Below, one piece after another: positions 9,299-20,299 of a stretch of DNA of 64,000 bases. Source of the DNA: Nitrosospira multiformis (GTDB taxonomy: Bacteria > Pseudomonadota > Gammaproteobacteria > Burkholderiales > Nitrosomonadaceae); assembly GCF_900103165.1 (NCBI RefSeq), contig NZ_FNKY01000001.1:3038001-3102000 (forward strand). Direction: 5' to 3'. Below the pieces are notes generated by a model. That model ran no database searches. It was not told where the DNA came from and saw only the letters and a list, made by a program, of their open reading frames with translations. Within the stretch, counting starts at the first letter, position 1. Each line of letters starts with the position of its first letter. Position numbers and translations under genes: made by a program.

Positions 9299-10801
9299 AT
9301 GGGAACCATCGAACCATGTATTGTAGTGATTTTTGGAGCAAGCGGAGATCTGGCGCGGCGCAAATTGATCCCGGCGCTGTTCCGGCTGGAAGTCGCGGGA
9401 CGGCTACCGGAAAAAACGGCGATAGTTGGGTGTAGCCTGGAGTCCTGGAGCAGCGAGCAGTGGATCTTGGAAGTAGCCAGCATGCTCCGGTCCAAATTTG
9501 CGGCAGGGCTCGACGAACAGGCATTCGAGCGTTTTCGTGCACGTCTGCATTACCATCCCAACCCTCCCGGCAGCGATGCTTATCCGAAATTAAAGGAAAT
9601 ATTGGAGGAAACACCGGGATTTCCCTCCAATATCGTATTTTATATGGCAGTGCGTCCGTCGGCGTTCCCGGCGATCATCGACAAACTCGGCGTCATCGGC
9701 TTGCTCAAGCAGGAAAAGGGTTGGCGCCGCGTGGTAATCGAAAAACCTTTTGGTTACGATTTGTTAAGTGCGCAAACCCTTCAGGGCAGCCTGTATCGTC
9801 ACTTGAACGAGCCGCAAATTTTCCGGATCGACCACTATCTCGGTAAAGGCACGGTGCAGAACGTACTGGTATTTCGCTTCGCCAACATATTGCTGGAACC
9901 ATTGTGGAACAATCATTATATCGACCATGTACAGATCACCCATTCCGAAACCCTCGGTGTTGACGGACGGTCGGATTATTATGAGGGAGCCGGTGCGCTA
10001 CGCGACATGATACAGAGCCACTTGCTGCAGTTGCTTGCTCTGGTGGCGATGGAACCGCCGGTATCTGTGACAGCCGAGCACTTGCGGGACGAGAAAGTGA
10101 AAGTGCTGAAAGCGATACGGCCGATCACGCAAAATTCGGTACATGCCCACGCATTCCGCGGTCAATATACCAGCGGCATCATTGATGGCAAGCCCGTTCC
10201 TGGGTATCTGGACGAATCAGGCGTGGCGCCGGATAGTTCCACCGAGACCTATGCGGCACTGAAACTGTATCTAGACAACTGGCGGTGGGCCGGCGTGCCC
10301 TTCTATCTGCGCACCGGCAAACGCATGGCGGAAAATAGTTCGGCGATTTGTATCCGCTTCAAAAGGCCGCCGCAGGATTTGCTGCGTCATGCGGTTCGCG
10401 AATCATCACACCCGAATTGGATTATGCTGGGCATTCAACCCAATGACTGCCTGAGGATGGAAATTCAGGTCAAGGTGCCGGGGCTGGACTTGCATACACG
10501 CACCATCAGTCTGGACGCAACCTATCGCAAGGCCAACGAAGAGGAACACGACGCCTACGAAGGTTTGCTGCTGGATGTGATGCAAGGCGATCATTCACTG
10601 TTTCTGCGCATTGATGAGGTGGAATGGGCCTGGCGCGCGGTGGATCCTATTATCAAGGTGTGGGCGATGGAACGCGATTTTATCAATGGCTATCAGGCCG
10701 GCACCTGGGGGCCGCGCGGCACCTATCGCCTGTTTGATGGCGACGGTCAGTTCTGGCGCCATTCACTGAATCCGGAGGGTGCTGATTTGCAGGCTTATTG
10801 A
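9299..10801 (+). CDS. zwf: Glucose-6-phosphate 1-dehydrogenase
   Basis: This 500-residue enzyme starts the oxidative pentose phosphate pathway. It has the NADP-binding [18 protein letters not shown] at the N-terminus, the substrate and catalytic motif [22 protein letters not shown] (Lys and His present) and [10 protein letters not shown]. The ATG at 9299 has a GGGGGAAAG stretch upstream; an in-frame ATG at 9284 is the alternative. The position between sdhA (79-bp gap) and glgP (31-bp gap) suggests an inserted carbohydrate module that shares the sdh transcript. Confidence 0.93.
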   Translation: MGTIEPCIVVIFGASGDLARRKLIPALFRLEVAGRLPEKTAIVGCSLESWSSEQWILEVASMLRSKFAAGLDEQAFERFRARLHYHPNPPGSDAYPKLKEILEETPGFPSNIVFYMAVRPSAFPAIIDKLGVIGLLKQEKGWRRVVIEKPFGYDLLSAQTLQGSLYRHLNEPQIFRIDHYLGKGTVQNVLVFRFANILLEPLWNNHYIDHVQITHSETLGVDGRSDYYEGAGALRDMIQSHLLQLLALVAMEPPVSVTAEHLRDEKVKVLKAIRPITQNSVHAHAFRGQYTSGIIDGKPVPGYLDESGVAPDSSTETYAALKLYLDNWRWAGVPFYLRTGKRMAENSSAICIRFKRPPQDLLRHAVRESSHPNWIMLGIQPNDCLRMEIQVKVPGLDLHTRTISLDATYRKANEEEHDAYEGLLLDVMQGDHSLFLRIDEVEWAWRAVDPIIKVWAMERDFINGYQAGTWGPRGTYRLFDGDGQFWRHSLNPEGADLQAY

Positions 10802-10832
10802 TCACCGTTTCATAAACTTGACGGGATAAATC

Positions 10833-13337
10833 ATGGCTGATTCTTTGCAAAAATCTATGTTTGAGCATGAAAAAACCGGTTTCGACGCGGACTCAATCAA
10901 GCAGTCTCTTGCCAACTGCCTGACCTATTCGGTCGGCAAAGACACCATTACCGCCACAGACCGCGATAGATTCTTCGCCGCGGCTTATTTGGTGCGCAAC
11001 CGCTTGATCGACCGCTGGATGGAAACCATGCGCGGTTATTACATCAATGATGTAAAGCGGGTTTACTATTTTTCCCTGGAGTTCTTGATGGGACGCACGC
11101 TGATGAATAGCGTGCACAATCTGGGGTTTGATCAGCAATTCCGTGAGGCGCTTAACGATTTGGGAATCAATCTGGACAGTGTGCGTGAAATAGAGCCGGA
11201 TGCCGCGCTTGGAAATGGCGGCCTGGGGCGGCTTGCCGCCTGCTTCCTCGATTCCATGGCGACGCTCGATCTTCCCGGCTACGGTTACGGCATCCGCTAC
11301 GAATATGGCATGTTCGCCCAGCGCATTGAAGACGGCAGGCAAGTCGAGCATCCGGATAACTGGCTGCGCTATGGCAATCCCTGGGAATTTCCCCGTCCGG
11401 AGGTGCTATATCAGGTTAAATTCCACGGCCGTGCGGTTCAATACCCGGATGAACAAGGTGTGGCGCACTATCACTGGATAGATACCGACGATGTAATGGC
11501 CATGGCTTTTGACACTCCTATTCCAGGCTATGGTACCCACACCGTCAATAACATGCGCCTCTGGTCGGCCAAGGCGACGCGCGATTTCGAATTGCGTTAC
11601 TTCAACGAGGGTAATTATGTCAAGGCAGTAGAGGATAAGAACGATTCCGAAAATCTATCCAAGGTACTGTATCCCGACGACACGACCACAATGGGACGCG
11701 AACTGCGCCTGAAGCAACAATACTTCTTCGTGTGTGCTTCATTGCATGACATCCTATATCGCTACAACAAATACCAAAGCAATTTCGATGCCTTGCCCGA
11801 CAAGGTGGCGATCCAGTTGAACGATACGCATCCCGCCATTGCCATCCCCGAACTGATGCGTGTGCTGGTGGATTTGCACCATCTGGATTGGGAGAAAGCG
11901 TGGGATATCACTACACGTACTTTTGCCTATACCAACCACACGCTGATGCCCGAGGCACTCGAAACCTGGACAGTTGCCCTGTTCGAGAATGTCCTGCCTC
12001 GCCATTTACAAATCATCTATGAAATCAACCGCCGGTTCTTGAAAGATGTGATGCACCGATACCCCGGCGATACCGGGATATTGCGCCGCATGTCCATCAT
12101 AGATGAGTCGGGAGAAAAACGAATCCGCATGGCCCATTTGGCCATCGTCGGCAGCCACAAAGTGAACGGGGTAGCGCAAATTCATACCGAACTGATGAAG
12201 CAGACCATATTTTCGGACTTCGACGTTTTTTTCCCCGGTAAAATCATCAATATAACCAACGGCATCACGCCACGCCGCTGGCTGAATCAGGCCAACCGGC
12301 GTTTAGCCGAACTCATTACTACGCGCATCGGTTCCGGCTGGGTCAAGGACTTGAGCCAACTGAAGCGATTGATTCCCCTTGTCGATGATGCATCTTTTCG
12401 CAAGGAGTTCGCCGCTGTGAAGCGTGCGGATAAGGAGCGGTTGGTTGCCATGCTGAAGCAAAAGCTCAACATTGATATCAGCCCCGATTCGCTGTTCGAT
12501 GTCCAGATCAAGCGGATCCACGAATACAAGCGGCAACTGCTCAACGTGCTGCATGTGGTGACCCTGTATAACCGCATTCGCCATAACCCGAACGCGGAGT
12601 ATGTATCGCGTACCGTAATTTTTGGAGGCAAGGCGGCGCCCGGTTATGTCAAGGCCAAGCTCATTATTAAACTTATTAACGATATCGCCGACATTGTTAA
12701 TAATGACCCTCAGGTATCCAGCTATTTGAAAGTGGTGTTCATGCCCAATTACGACGTATCGGCCGCGGAAGAGATGATTCCAGCTGCGGATCTCTCGGAG
12801 CAGATTTCCACTGCGGGCACGGAAGCCTCCGGCACGGGAAACATGAAGCTGGCATTGAACGGCGCACTCACGATCGGTACTCTGGATGGCGCCAATATCG
12901 AAATCAGCGGCGAAGTCGGAGAGAACAACATCTTCATATTCGGCCTCACGGCGGCGGAAGTCGCCGAGACGAAAGCGAATGGCTATCAACCTTGGGATTT
13001 CTACCACGCCAATCCGGAATTACGAGCGGTGCTCGACATGATCGGATCGGGATTTTTCTCGCCGGATGAGCCGGACCGCTTTAAACCTATCGTCGATACG
13101 CTTTTAGAGCATGGGGATCAATATTTGCTGCTGGCGGACTATGCGTCTTATATCGATTGTCAGAAAAAAGTTGAAGTGGCTTACCGGGATCAGGAACAGT
13201 GGGTACGCAAGGCGATCCTGAATGTTGCCAATATGAGTAAATTTTCCAGTGACCGCACCATCATGCAGTATGCCAGCGAGATATGGGATGCAAAGCCGGT
13301 AGCGTCCCGCAGTGTGGAGTCTGGTGGAATTGGCTAG
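10833..13337 (+). CDS. glgP: Glycogen/starch/alpha-glucan phosphorylase
   Basis: The 834-residue protein releases glucose-1-phosphate from glycogen using pyridoxal phosphate. Clear family segments include RVYYFSLEFLMGRTLMN, EPDAALGNGGLGRLAACFLDS, FDVQIKRIHEYKRQLLN and the PLP-binding EASGTGNMKLALNGALTIGT. The length matches the bacterial family. With zwf directly upstream, it would feed stored glucan into the pentose phosphate pathway. That fits an autotroph drawing on internal glycogen; this pathway link is inference. Only 57 bp separate it from the sdhB start. Confidence 0.95.
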   Translation: MADSLQKSMFEHEKTGFDADSIKQSLANCLTYSVGKDTITATDRDRFFAAAYLVRNRLIDRWMETMRGYYINDVKRVYYFSLEFLMGRTLMNSVHNLGFDQQFREALNDLGINLDSVREIEPDAALGNGGLGRLAACFLDSMATLDLPGYGYGIRYEYGMFAQRIEDGRQVEHPDNWLRYGNPWEFPRPEVLYQVKFHGRAVQYPDEQGVAHYHWIDTDDVMAMAFDTPIPGYGTHTVNNMRLWSAKATRDFELRYFNEGNYVKAVEDKNDSENLSKVLYPDDTTTMGRELRLKQQYFFVCASLHDILYRYNKYQSNFDALPDKVAIQLNDTHPAIAIPELMRVLVDLHHLDWEKAWDITTRTFAYTNHTLMPEALETWTVALFENVLPRHLQIIYEINRRFLKDVMHRYPGDTGILRRMSIIDESGEKRIRMAHLAIVGSHKVNGVAQIHTELMKQTIFSDFDVFFPGKIINITNGITPRRWLNQANRRLAELITTRIGSGWVKDLSQLKRLIPLVDDASFRKEFAAVKRADKERLVAMLKQKLNIDISPDSLFDVQIKRIHEYKRQLLNVLHVVTLYNRIRHNPNAEYVSRTVIFGGKAAPGYVKAKLIIKLINDIADIVNNDPQVSSYLKVVFMPNYDVSAAEEMIPAADLSEQISTAGTEASGTGNMKLALNGALTIGTLDGANIEISGEVGENNIFIFGLTAAEVAETKANGYQPWDFYHANPELRAVLDMIGSGFFSPDEPDRFKPIVDTLLEHGDQYLLLADYASYIDCQKKVEVAYRDQEQWVRKAILNVANMSKFSSDRTIMQYASEIWDAKPVASRSVESGGIG

Positions 13338-13394
13338 CAAACCACAGCTATCCACGGGGTGGATTTATACGATGGATATATTAAGGAATCAGCC

Positions 13395-14090
13395 ATGAGG
13401 TTCTCAATCTACCGCTTCGATCCCGACAAGGACGAAAAGCCTTATATGCAGGATTACGATATTGCGCTGGAACCCGCCGACAAGATGCTGCTGGATGCGC
13501 TGATACGTATCAAGTCCGTGGATGACAGCTTGAGCCTGCGCCGCTCCTGCCGGGAAGGAGTATGCGGATCGGATGGAATGAACATCAATGGCCGCAACGG
13601 ATTGGCGTGTATCACACCCGTCGCTGGACTGAAGGAACCCGTGGAATTACGCCCGCTGCCAGGATTGCCGGTGATACGCGACCTGATTGTGGACATGACG
13701 CAATTCTTCAAGCAATATCATTCCATCAAGCCTTATCTCATCAACAACGATCCGCCACCGGAAACCGAGCGGCTACAATCGCCCGAAGAAAGAGCGGAAC
13801 TGGATGGACTGTATGAATGCATTCTATGCGCATGCTGCTCCACCGCATGTCCTTCATTCTGGTGGAACCCTGATAAATTCGTGGGTCCGGCGGGACTGTT
13901 GCAGGCATATCGCTTCCTCGCTGACAGCCGCGACCAGGCTACCGCCGAGCGCTTGGATAATCTGGAAGATCCGTATCGCCTGTTCCGCTGCCACTCCATC
14001 ATGAACTGCGTGGATGTGTGCCCAAAGGGATTGAATCCGACCAGCGCTATTGGCAAGATCAAGGACATGATGGTAAAAAGAACGGTATGA
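13395..14090 (+). CDS. sdhB: Succinate dehydrogenase iron-sulfur subunit
   Basis: The 231-residue electron-transfer subunit of complex II has all its cluster motifs: CREGVCGSDGMNINGRNGLAC for [2Fe-2S], then CILCACCSTACPSFWW and CHSIMNCVDVCPKGLNP for the [4Fe-4S] and [3Fe-4S] clusters. The ATG at 13395 follows AAGGAAT and gives the family N-terminus MRFSIYRFDPDKD. It is separated from sdhA by zwf and glgP, about 4.2 kb, and followed by a MITE-like element before sdhE. Confidence 0.96.
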   Translation: MRFSIYRFDPDKDEKPYMQDYDIALEPADKMLLDALIRIKSVDDSLSLRRSCREGVCGSDGMNINGRNGLACITPVAGLKEPVELRPLPGLPVIRDLIVDMTQFFKQYHSIKPYLINNDPPPETERLQSPEERAELDGLYECILCACCSTACPSFWWNPDKFVGPAGLLQAYRFLADSRDQATAERLDNLEDPYRLFRCHSIMNCVDVCPKGLNPTSAIGKIKDMMVKRTV

Positions 14091-14214
14091 TCCTAAATCC
14101 GACAGTTGACCGCTCACTTTTTACTCATTTGTCAAGCCCGGTGCGATGATCCAAAAAGATTTTTTTTGCCAGTTAATCTTCACCTTCAGGGTGAGTTCAC
14201 TACCACTACCGGAT

Positions 14215-14484
14215 CTAGGGCCTGTTAACACTTATTTCGCACCCGCGTTGCTACACAAAAAACGCGGAGGCAAGGCGCGAAGCACAGGCCATAGTAACCT
14301 ATGGCCAAGCTTCGTAACGCGGCCTCCGCGTTTTTTGTGCGCAACCCGAAGGGACGGGACGGATTTCATCCAGCCCTTCGTTACTCGCCGCTTACGGAGG
14401 CCTGCTCCGCCGCGCGGCTCATGCCTCGTGCTGGATGAAATCCGTCGCCGTCGCGAGTGCGAAATAAGTGTTAACAGGCCCTAG
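14215..14484. mobile_element. MITE-like element with perfect 27-bp terminal inverted repeats
   Basis: The ends at 14215-14241 and 14458-14484 are exact reverse complements and start CTAGGGCCTGTTAACACTTA. The outer CTAG is palindromic and could be, or contain, a duplicated target. Inside are further nested inverted repeats: one long arm around CACAAAAAACGCGGAGGC pairs with GCCTCCGCGTTTTTTGTG, and GACGGATTTCATCCAGC pairs with GCTGGATGAAATCCGTC. There is no transposase; open frames across it look spurious. Size, ends and lack of genes fit a non-autonomous miniature transposable element moved in trans. It fills the sdhB-sdhE gap and ends one base before the sdhE ATG. Confidence 0.85.
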
Positions 14485-14485
14485 T

Positions 14486-14719
14486 ATGAAAGAACAGGAA
14501 CGTGCCCGCTGGCGGTGCCGGCGGGGTTTGCTGGAACTTGACATCGTGCTGCAACACTTTATGGATGAGTATTACGCCCGGCTGGACGAAACAGAATTAC
14601 GGCAATTTGAAACATTACTGGATCTCCCCGACAATGACTTGTGGGAAATGATCGCACTGAGGAAAGAAGCGGAGGATAGAAGCCTGCAACCTGTACTTCG
14701 CCTTTTGCAGACGATTTAA
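14486..14719 (+). CDS. sdhE: Succinate dehydrogenase assembly factor SdhE (FAD assembly factor)
   Basis: A 77-residue SdhE/YgfY-type protein that promotes covalent flavinylation of SdhA. The signature [12 protein letters not shown] contains the essential RGxxELD motif, and the rest matches the small helical fold. The ATG at 14486 gives the family start. The MITE end abuts it (GGCCCTAGT before ATG), so no normal ribosome-binding site is visible. A GTG at 14468 inside the element's terminal repeat would add six residues and also lacks a good site. Translation may be weakened. Confidence 0.88.
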   Translation: MKEQERARWRCRRGLLELDIVLQHFMDEYYARLDETELRQFETLLDLPDNDLWEMIALRKEAEDRSLQPVLRLLQTI

Positions 14720-14753
14720 TTTCATCGCGGTTTTAAACAAGGATAACGAAATA

Positions 14754-16067
14754 GTGGAGAACAAGATGGAACAAAAGCGTAAAGCGACTCTCAATCTGGA
14801 TAATGGCGGTCAGCCGCTTGAGTTTCCCATCATGTCCGGAAGTATGGGACCGGATGTCGTGGATATTCGTACCCTGCACGCCAAGAGCGGTGTGTTTACT
14901 TATGATCCTGGCTTTCTTTCCACCGCCAGCAGTAGTTCAAAAATAACCTTTATCGATGGCGACAAAGGCATTCTGCTCTATCGCGGATATCCGATCGAAC
15001 AGTTGGCCAAGCGATGCGACTTCATGGAAGTGTGTTATTTGCTGATGAATGGAGAATTGCCAACCAGAAACGAGAAGGCATTATTCGATAGAACCATCAA
15101 GGAACACACGATGGTGCATGAGCAACTGGCGCGGTTCTACACCGGTTTCCGCCGCGATGCTCATCCCATGGCAGTGATGGTTGGAGTGGTCGGTGCGTTA
15201 TCGGCGTTTTATCACGACGCGATGGATATTTCCGATGCTTCGCACCGCGAGCTGTCTGCGTTTCGCCTGGTAGCGAAATTGCCGACTATTACCGCAATGA
15301 CCTATAAATACAATATCGGCCAGCCTTTCATCTATCCGCGTAATAACCTTAATTATGCGGAAAATTTCATGCACATGATGTTCGCCACGCCTGCCGAGGA
15401 ATATAAACCCAATCCGGTATTGGCGCGAGCACTGGATCGTATTCTGATTTTGCATGCCGACCACGAGCAGAATGCCTCTACTTCTACCGTGCGGCTTGCG
15501 GGTTCCAGCGGCGCAAATCCGTTTGCCTGTATTTCCGCCGGTATTGCCTGCCTCTGGGGTCCCGCGCATGGCGGAGCCAATGAAGCCTGCCTCAATATGC
15601 TGGAAGAAATCGGCGATGATTCACGCATCGGTGAATATATTGATCGCGCTAAAGACAAAAACGATCCTTTCCGATTGGTGGGCTTTGGCCACCGGGTATA
15701 CAAGAATTTTGACCCCCGCGCAAAATTGATGCGCGAAACCTGCCATGAGGTATTGAGCGAACTGGGATTGCATGACGACCGTTTGTTCAAGCTGGCAATG
15801 AAACTGGAGAAAATCGCGCTGGAGGATGAGTATTTCATTTCCCGGAAACTCTACCCCAATGTCGATTTTTACTCAGGCATCGTGCAGCGTGCATTGGGCA
15901 TCCCCATCTCCATGTTCACCGCCATATTTACCATGGCGCGCACAGTGGGGTGGATTGCGCAGTGGAGTGAAATGATCTCCGATCCCGATTACAAGATAGG
16001 ACGCCCGCGACAGCTTTATACCGGTGCTGTCACCCGGGATGTAGTGCCGATCGCATTACGCAAGTGA
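14754..16067 (+). CDS. gltA: Citrate synthase (type II)
   Basis: The 437-residue enzyme condenses acetyl-CoA and oxaloacetate. It has the N-terminal extension of the proteobacterial hexameric type, and the catalytic segments [30 protein letters not shown] and [16 protein letters not shown]. The start may be GTG 14754, with AAGGA 11 bp upstream, or ATG 14766. It follows sdhE by 34 bp, the usual sdh-sdhE-gltA order of betaproteobacteria. Confidence 0.95.
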   Translation: MENKMEQKRKATLNLDNGGQPLEFPIMSGSMGPDVVDIRTLHAKSGVFTYDPGFLSTASSSSKITFIDGDKGILLYRGYPIEQLAKRCDFMEVCYLLMNGELPTRNEKALFDRTIKEHTMVHEQLARFYTGFRRDAHPMAVMVGVVGALSAFYHDAMDISDASHRELSAFRLVAKLPTITAMTYKYNIGQPFIYPRNNLNYAENFMHMMFATPAEEYKPNPVLARALDRILILHADHEQNASTSTVRLAGSSGANPFACISAGIACLWGPAHGGANEACLNMLEEIGDDSRIGEYIDRAKDKNDPFRLVGFGHRVYKNFDPRAKLMRETCHEVLSELGLHDDRLFKLAMKLEKIALEDEYFISRKLYPNVDFYSGIVQRALGIPISMFTAIFTMARTVGWIAQWSEMISDPDYKIGRPRQLYTGAVTRDVVPIALRK

Positions 16068-16086
16068 TCTGGCATATCTGACGCTG

Positions 16087-18981
16087 GTGGATATTTATCA
16101 AACGATGGAATCCAGCCCCATGATAAAGCAGCTGTTCGAAGACTCTCCCTTGTTCGGCGCGAATGCGCCCTTCATTGAAGGGCTTTACGAAGACTATCTG
16201 CAAAATCCGGAATCAGTTCCATCGGAATGGCATCACTATTTTGATAAATGGCGCGCAGCGGCAAAACCGGCTTTGGGGCAGGATTTCCAGGATGTACCGC
16301 ACGGCCCGGTAATTGAATCGTTTTTCCGCCTGGCAAATGAGCGCTCATATCGAAGCATGCGGGATACTGCCAGGGAACCGGCACCGGACAAGGATGACCT
16401 TGCTTCGGAGCGCAAACAGATCTCGGTATTGCAGTTAATCAATGCCTATCGTTTTCTCGGCGTGCGCCATGCCAATCTCGATCCCCTCAAACACCAGGAA
16501 AAACCATACATTGCCGAACTCAATCCTGGCCACTACGGATTAACCGAATCAGACCTGGACACCATTTTTGGCACGGGTTCCTTGATCGGTCCGGCCCGTG
16601 CCTCGCTGCGGGAAATTCTTGAGGTATTACAACAAACCTATTGTGGCAGTATCGGTGTCGAATATATGTACATTACCGATACCGAGCAGAAACGCTGGAT
16701 ACAAAATCGCATTGAGGGTCCGCGCGCCCAACCCGATTACTCCGCTGAATACAAGCGCCATATTCTGGAGCGCCTGAATGCGGCGGAAGGGCTGGAAAAG
16801 TATCTGCACACACGCTATGTCGGCCAAAAACGCTTCTCCGGCGAGGGTGGCGAAAGCCTGATTCCACTATTGGATAACTTGCTGCAACGCGCCGGCAAGA
16901 TGGGCGTGCAGCAGATAGTCATCGGCATGGCGCACCGCGCGCGGCTTAACGTGTTGGTCAACACGTTGGGTAAAGTGCCCGCTGATCTGTTCCAGGAATT
17001 CGAAGGCAAACAACCACAAGAACTGACCGAAGGCGATGTCAAATATCACCAGGGCTTTTCCTCGGCGGTATCCACGCCGGGCGGGATCATGCGCTTGACA
17101 TTGGCGTTTAATCCCTCACATCTGGAAATCGTGAACCCGGTGGTAGAGGGCTCGGTACGAGCCCGTCAACACCGCTTGCAGGACAGGGAAGGCAATCTGG
17201 TGTTGCCTGTGCTGCTGCATGGCGATGCCGCCTACTCCGCCCAAGGTGTGGTGATGGAAACCCTGAATCTCTCGCAGACGCGCGGTTATGGTACGGGCGG
17301 CACAGTGCATATCATCATCAATAACCAGATCGGTTTCACAACCTCTGACCCGAGGGATGCCCGCTCCACGCTTTATTGCACCGACGTATCAAAAATGATC
17401 GAGGCGCCGGTTTTTCACGTCAATGGCGACGATCCCGAGGCGGTCATCATGGCGGCCGAAATTGCGCTTGATTTCCGGATGAAGTTCCATAGGGACGTGG
17501 TCGTGGACATGGTCTGTTTCCGGACGCTCGGTCATAACGAGCAGGATGAACCGATGGTGACCCAGCCGCTGATGTACAAGATTATCAGCCGCCATCCTGG
17601 GACGCGCAAACTCTATGCCGATAAACTGGAGGCGGAAGGTACCGTCAATGCCGGTGAGGCTGAGCAGATGGCAAAGGCCTATCGCGACGACATGGATGCG
17701 GGCCGCAACCCCAACAAAACCATCCTTTATGAGTACAAGTCGCCCAAGGCGGTGGACTGGACGCCTTTTCTGAAGAATGACAAATGGAATGCAAAGGTAA
17801 AGACCGGATTGCCGGAAGCGGAATTACGGAATCTGGCGGAACGGCTGACCGATATTCCCGCCAAATTCAAATTGCATTCGCGTGTGGAAAAGATTATCGC
17901 CGACCGCCGCTTGATGGGTGAGGGAAAACTGCCTCTGGATTGGGGAATGGCCGAAAATCTCGCCTATGCAGCACTTCTGAAAGATGGCTTCCCTATACGC
18001 ATTTCGGGCCAGGATTCGGGACGTGGAACCTTCTTCCACCGGCATGCGGTGCTGCATGACCAGAACCGGGAACGATGGGATGAGGGCACCTATGTGCCAT
18101 TGCGCCATATTGCGCCGGGACAACCGGATTTCGTGATAATCGATTCCGTATTGTCGGAAGAAGCGGTACTTGGTTTCGAATACGGCTACGCGACCGCGGA
18201 ACCGGATGAGCTGGTGGTATGGGAAGCACAGTTTGGCGATTTCACCAATGGCGCACAGGTAGTGATAGATCAGTTCATTGCTTCCGGCGAGGCCAAGTGG
18301 GGACGGCTATGCGGTCTGGTATTGATGCTGCCGCACGGCTACGAAGGACAAGGACCGGAACACTCTTCGGCACGTCTGGAACGTTATCTGCAACTCTGTG
18401 CGGAATACAATATTCAGGTGTGCGTTCCTTCCACACCGGCACAGATGTTCCACGTGTTGCGACGGCAGATGATCCGCCCGTTGCGTAAACCGCTTGTCAT
18501 CATGAGCCCCAAGAGTCTGCTGCGCCATAAGGAATCGATATCGAGTCTTGCGGAACTCGCCGATGGTAATTTTCAGAATGTGATTCCGGAAACTCAGAAG
18601 CTTGATCCGGATAATGTACGTCGTGTTATCGCCTGCTGTGGCAAGGTATATTACGATTTATTGGCGTACCGCAGGGAGCATCAAATCGAAGATGTCGCGA
18701 TTATTCGTATAGAGCAGTTGTACCCGTTTCCACATGATGATTTTCAGACTGAAATCGATCGCTATCCACAGGCCAGAGATATCCTCTGGTGCCAGGAAGA
18801 ACCTGGCAACCAGGGAGCGTGGCACCGCATCCAGCACTACCTGATGCGGCACAAACGGCCGGAACAGGTTTTAGGCTACGCATTGCGTGTGTCCTCGGCG
18901 TCCCCAGCGGTGGGATACCTGGCGAAGCACAATTTCCAGCAGAAGGAATTGGTGGCCGCGGCGTTTCGCGAAAGAATTTAA
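16087..18981 (+). CDS. sucA: 2-oxoglutarate dehydrogenase E1 component
   Basis: The 964-residue thiamine-diphosphate enzyme decarboxylates 2-oxoglutarate in the OGDH complex. Seen are the N-terminal E2-binding region (FIEGLYEDYLQNPESVPSEW), GMAHRARLNVLVNTLGK, the ThDP-binding GDAAYSAQGVVMETLNLS region and, near the C-terminus, HGYEGQGPEHSSARLERYLQ. Start is GTG 16087 or one of the ATGs just downstream. sucB follows after 15 bp. An intact OGDH gene is notable because this complex is often discussed as inactive in autotrophic ammonia oxidisers. Confidence 0.95.
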   Translation: MDIYQTMESSPMIKQLFEDSPLFGANAPFIEGLYEDYLQNPESVPSEWHHYFDKWRAAAKPALGQDFQDVPHGPVIESFFRLANERSYRSMRDTAREPAPDKDDLASERKQISVLQLINAYRFLGVRHANLDPLKHQEKPYIAELNPGHYGLTESDLDTIFGTGSLIGPARASLREILEVLQQTYCGSIGVEYMYITDTEQKRWIQNRIEGPRAQPDYSAEYKRHILERLNAAEGLEKYLHTRYVGQKRFSGEGGESLIPLLDNLLQRAGKMGVQQIVIGMAHRARLNVLVNTLGKVPADLFQEFEGKQPQELTEGDVKYHQGFSSAVSTPGGIMRLTLAFNPSHLEIVNPVVEGSVRARQHRLQDREGNLVLPVLLHGDAAYSAQGVVMETLNLSQTRGYGTGGTVHIIINNQIGFTTSDPRDARSTLYCTDVSKMIEAPVFHVNGDDPEAVIMAAEIALDFRMKFHRDVVVDMVCFRTLGHNEQDEPMVTQPLMYKIISRHPGTRKLYADKLEAEGTVNAGEAEQMAKAYRDDMDAGRNPNKTILYEYKSPKAVDWTPFLKNDKWNAKVKTGLPEAELRNLAERLTDIPAKFKLHSRVEKIIADRRLMGEGKLPLDWGMAENLAYAALLKDGFPIRISGQDSGRGTFFHRHAVLHDQNRERWDEGTYVPLRHIAPGQPDFVIIDSVLSEEAVLGFEYGYATAEPDELVVWEAQFGDFTNGAQVVIDQFIASGEAKWGRLCGLVLMLPHGYEGQGPEHSSARLERYLQLCAEYNIQVCVPSTPAQMFHVLRRQMIRPLRKPLVIMSPKSLLRHKESISSLAELADGNFQNVIPETQKLDPDNVRRVIACCGKVYYDLLAYRREHQIEDVAIIRIEQLYPFPHDDFQTEIDRYPQARDILWCQEEPGNQGAWHRIQHYLMRHKRPEQVLGYALRVSSASPAVGYLAKHNFQQKELVAAAFRERI

Positions 18982-18996
18982 CCAGGAGGTTGGTCC

Positions 18997-20232
18997 ATGC
19001 TAGTCGAAGTCAAAGTTCCGGTGCTATCCGAATCGGTGGCGGAAGCCACGCTGCTTTCCTGGCACAAGAAAGCGGGAGAACACGTTGACCGCGACGAAAA
19101 TCTGATCGATATCGAAACTGATAAAGTCGTACTGGAATTGCCGGCACCCGCCACAGGAGTACTGGCCAGAATTATCAAGGACGACGGAGCAACGGTGGTA
19201 GGGGGTGAAATCATTGCCACCATAGATACCGAGGCTGCGGGGGCATCACCTGCGGCCGTATCTGCCTCGCCAGCATCATCGAATACGGAACCTGTCCCGG
19301 TCACCGCCGCCGACGCAACGTCAGCTCCGGCGATGATGCCCGCCGCCCGGAATCTGGCGGCGCAGGCCAACCTTGGAACCGAAGAAATCAGCTCGATCAA
19401 GGGCAGCGGGCGTGACGGCCGTATCACCAAGGAGGATGTGGCGGCACATATGAAAAGCAAGCCCTCATCGTCCCCCGCAGCTCCGTTATCCCCGCCGCCT
19501 TCCATTACGGCTGTGCCCGCGCTTGGCGGTAATCGGCCCGAGCAACGGGTGCCCATGTCGCGGTTACGGGCGCGCATCGCCGGGCGTCTCGTGCAGTCTC
19601 AATCCACCGCCGCGATACTGACCACATTCAACGAAGTCAATATGCAAGCGATCATGGACTTGCGCGCCCGCTATAGAGATAAATTCGAGAAAGAGTACGG
19701 CGTCAAGCTCGGCCTCACGTCGTTTTTTGTCAAGGCGGCGGTTGCTGCGCTGAAAAAATTCCCCATCGTCAACGCCTCGGTGGATGGAAACGATATCATC
19801 TACCACGGCTATTTCGATATTGGCATTGCCGTAAGCAGTCCGCGCGGCCTGGTGGTCCCTATCATTCGTGACGCCGATTCCTTAACGCAGGCCGGGATTG
19901 AACGGCAAATTGCCGATTTCGGCAAACGCGCCATGGATGGCAAGCTGACCATTGAAGAATTGACAGGTGGTACCTTCTCAATTACCAATGGCGGCGTATT
20001 CGGCTCGATGCTCTCCACACCCATCATTAACCCGCCGCAAAGCGCCATTCTTGGCATTCATGCGACAAAGGATCGCCCAGTGGCCGAAAATGGCCAGGTA
20101 GTGATTCGTCCGATGACCTACCTCGCTCTCTCTTACGATCACCGGATCATTGATGGGCGCGAAGCGGTACTTTCGCTGGTGGCAATGAAAGAGGCGCTGG
20201 AATATCCGATGAGTCCATTGCTGGAAGCCTGA
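18997..20232 (+). CDS. sucB: Dihydrolipoamide succinyltransferase, OGDH E2
   Basis: The 411-residue E2 core has one N-terminal lipoyl domain (lipoylated Lys in [12 protein letters not shown]), an Ala/Ser/Pro-rich linker, a peripheral subunit-binding domain ([20 protein letters not shown]) and a catalytic domain ending in [13 protein letters not shown] with the active His and Asp. A strong AGGAGG precedes the ATG. It lies between sucA and lpdA, so the complete OGDH complex is encoded in order. Confidence 0.95.
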   Translation: MLVEVKVPVLSESVAEATLLSWHKKAGEHVDRDENLIDIETDKVVLELPAPATGVLARIIKDDGATVVGGEIIATIDTEAAGASPAAVSASPASSNTEPVPVTAADATSAPAMMPAARNLAAQANLGTEEISSIKGSGRDGRITKEDVAAHMKSKPSSSPAAPLSPPPSITAVPALGGNRPEQRVPMSRLRARIAGRLVQSQSTAAILTTFNEVNMQAIMDLRARYRDKFEKEYGVKLGLTSFFVKAAVAALKKFPIVNASVDGNDIIYHGYFDIGIAVSSPRGLVVPIIRDADSLTQAGIERQIADFGKRAMDGKLTIEELTGGTFSITNGGVFGSMLSTPIINPPQSAILGIHATKDRPVAENGQVVIRPMTYLALSYDHRIIDGREAVLSLVAMKEALEYPMSPLLEA

Positions 20233-20299
20233 TACACCGGTAACGTTTCACTTTTGCGGAGCCGTATTTTTATGATTCATTTTTTTATAAAGTGCCAGC

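Noticed and set aside
14146..14484. Open frame of 112 codons across the MITE
   Set aside because: Composed almost wholly of inverted-repeat sequence; no transposase motif.
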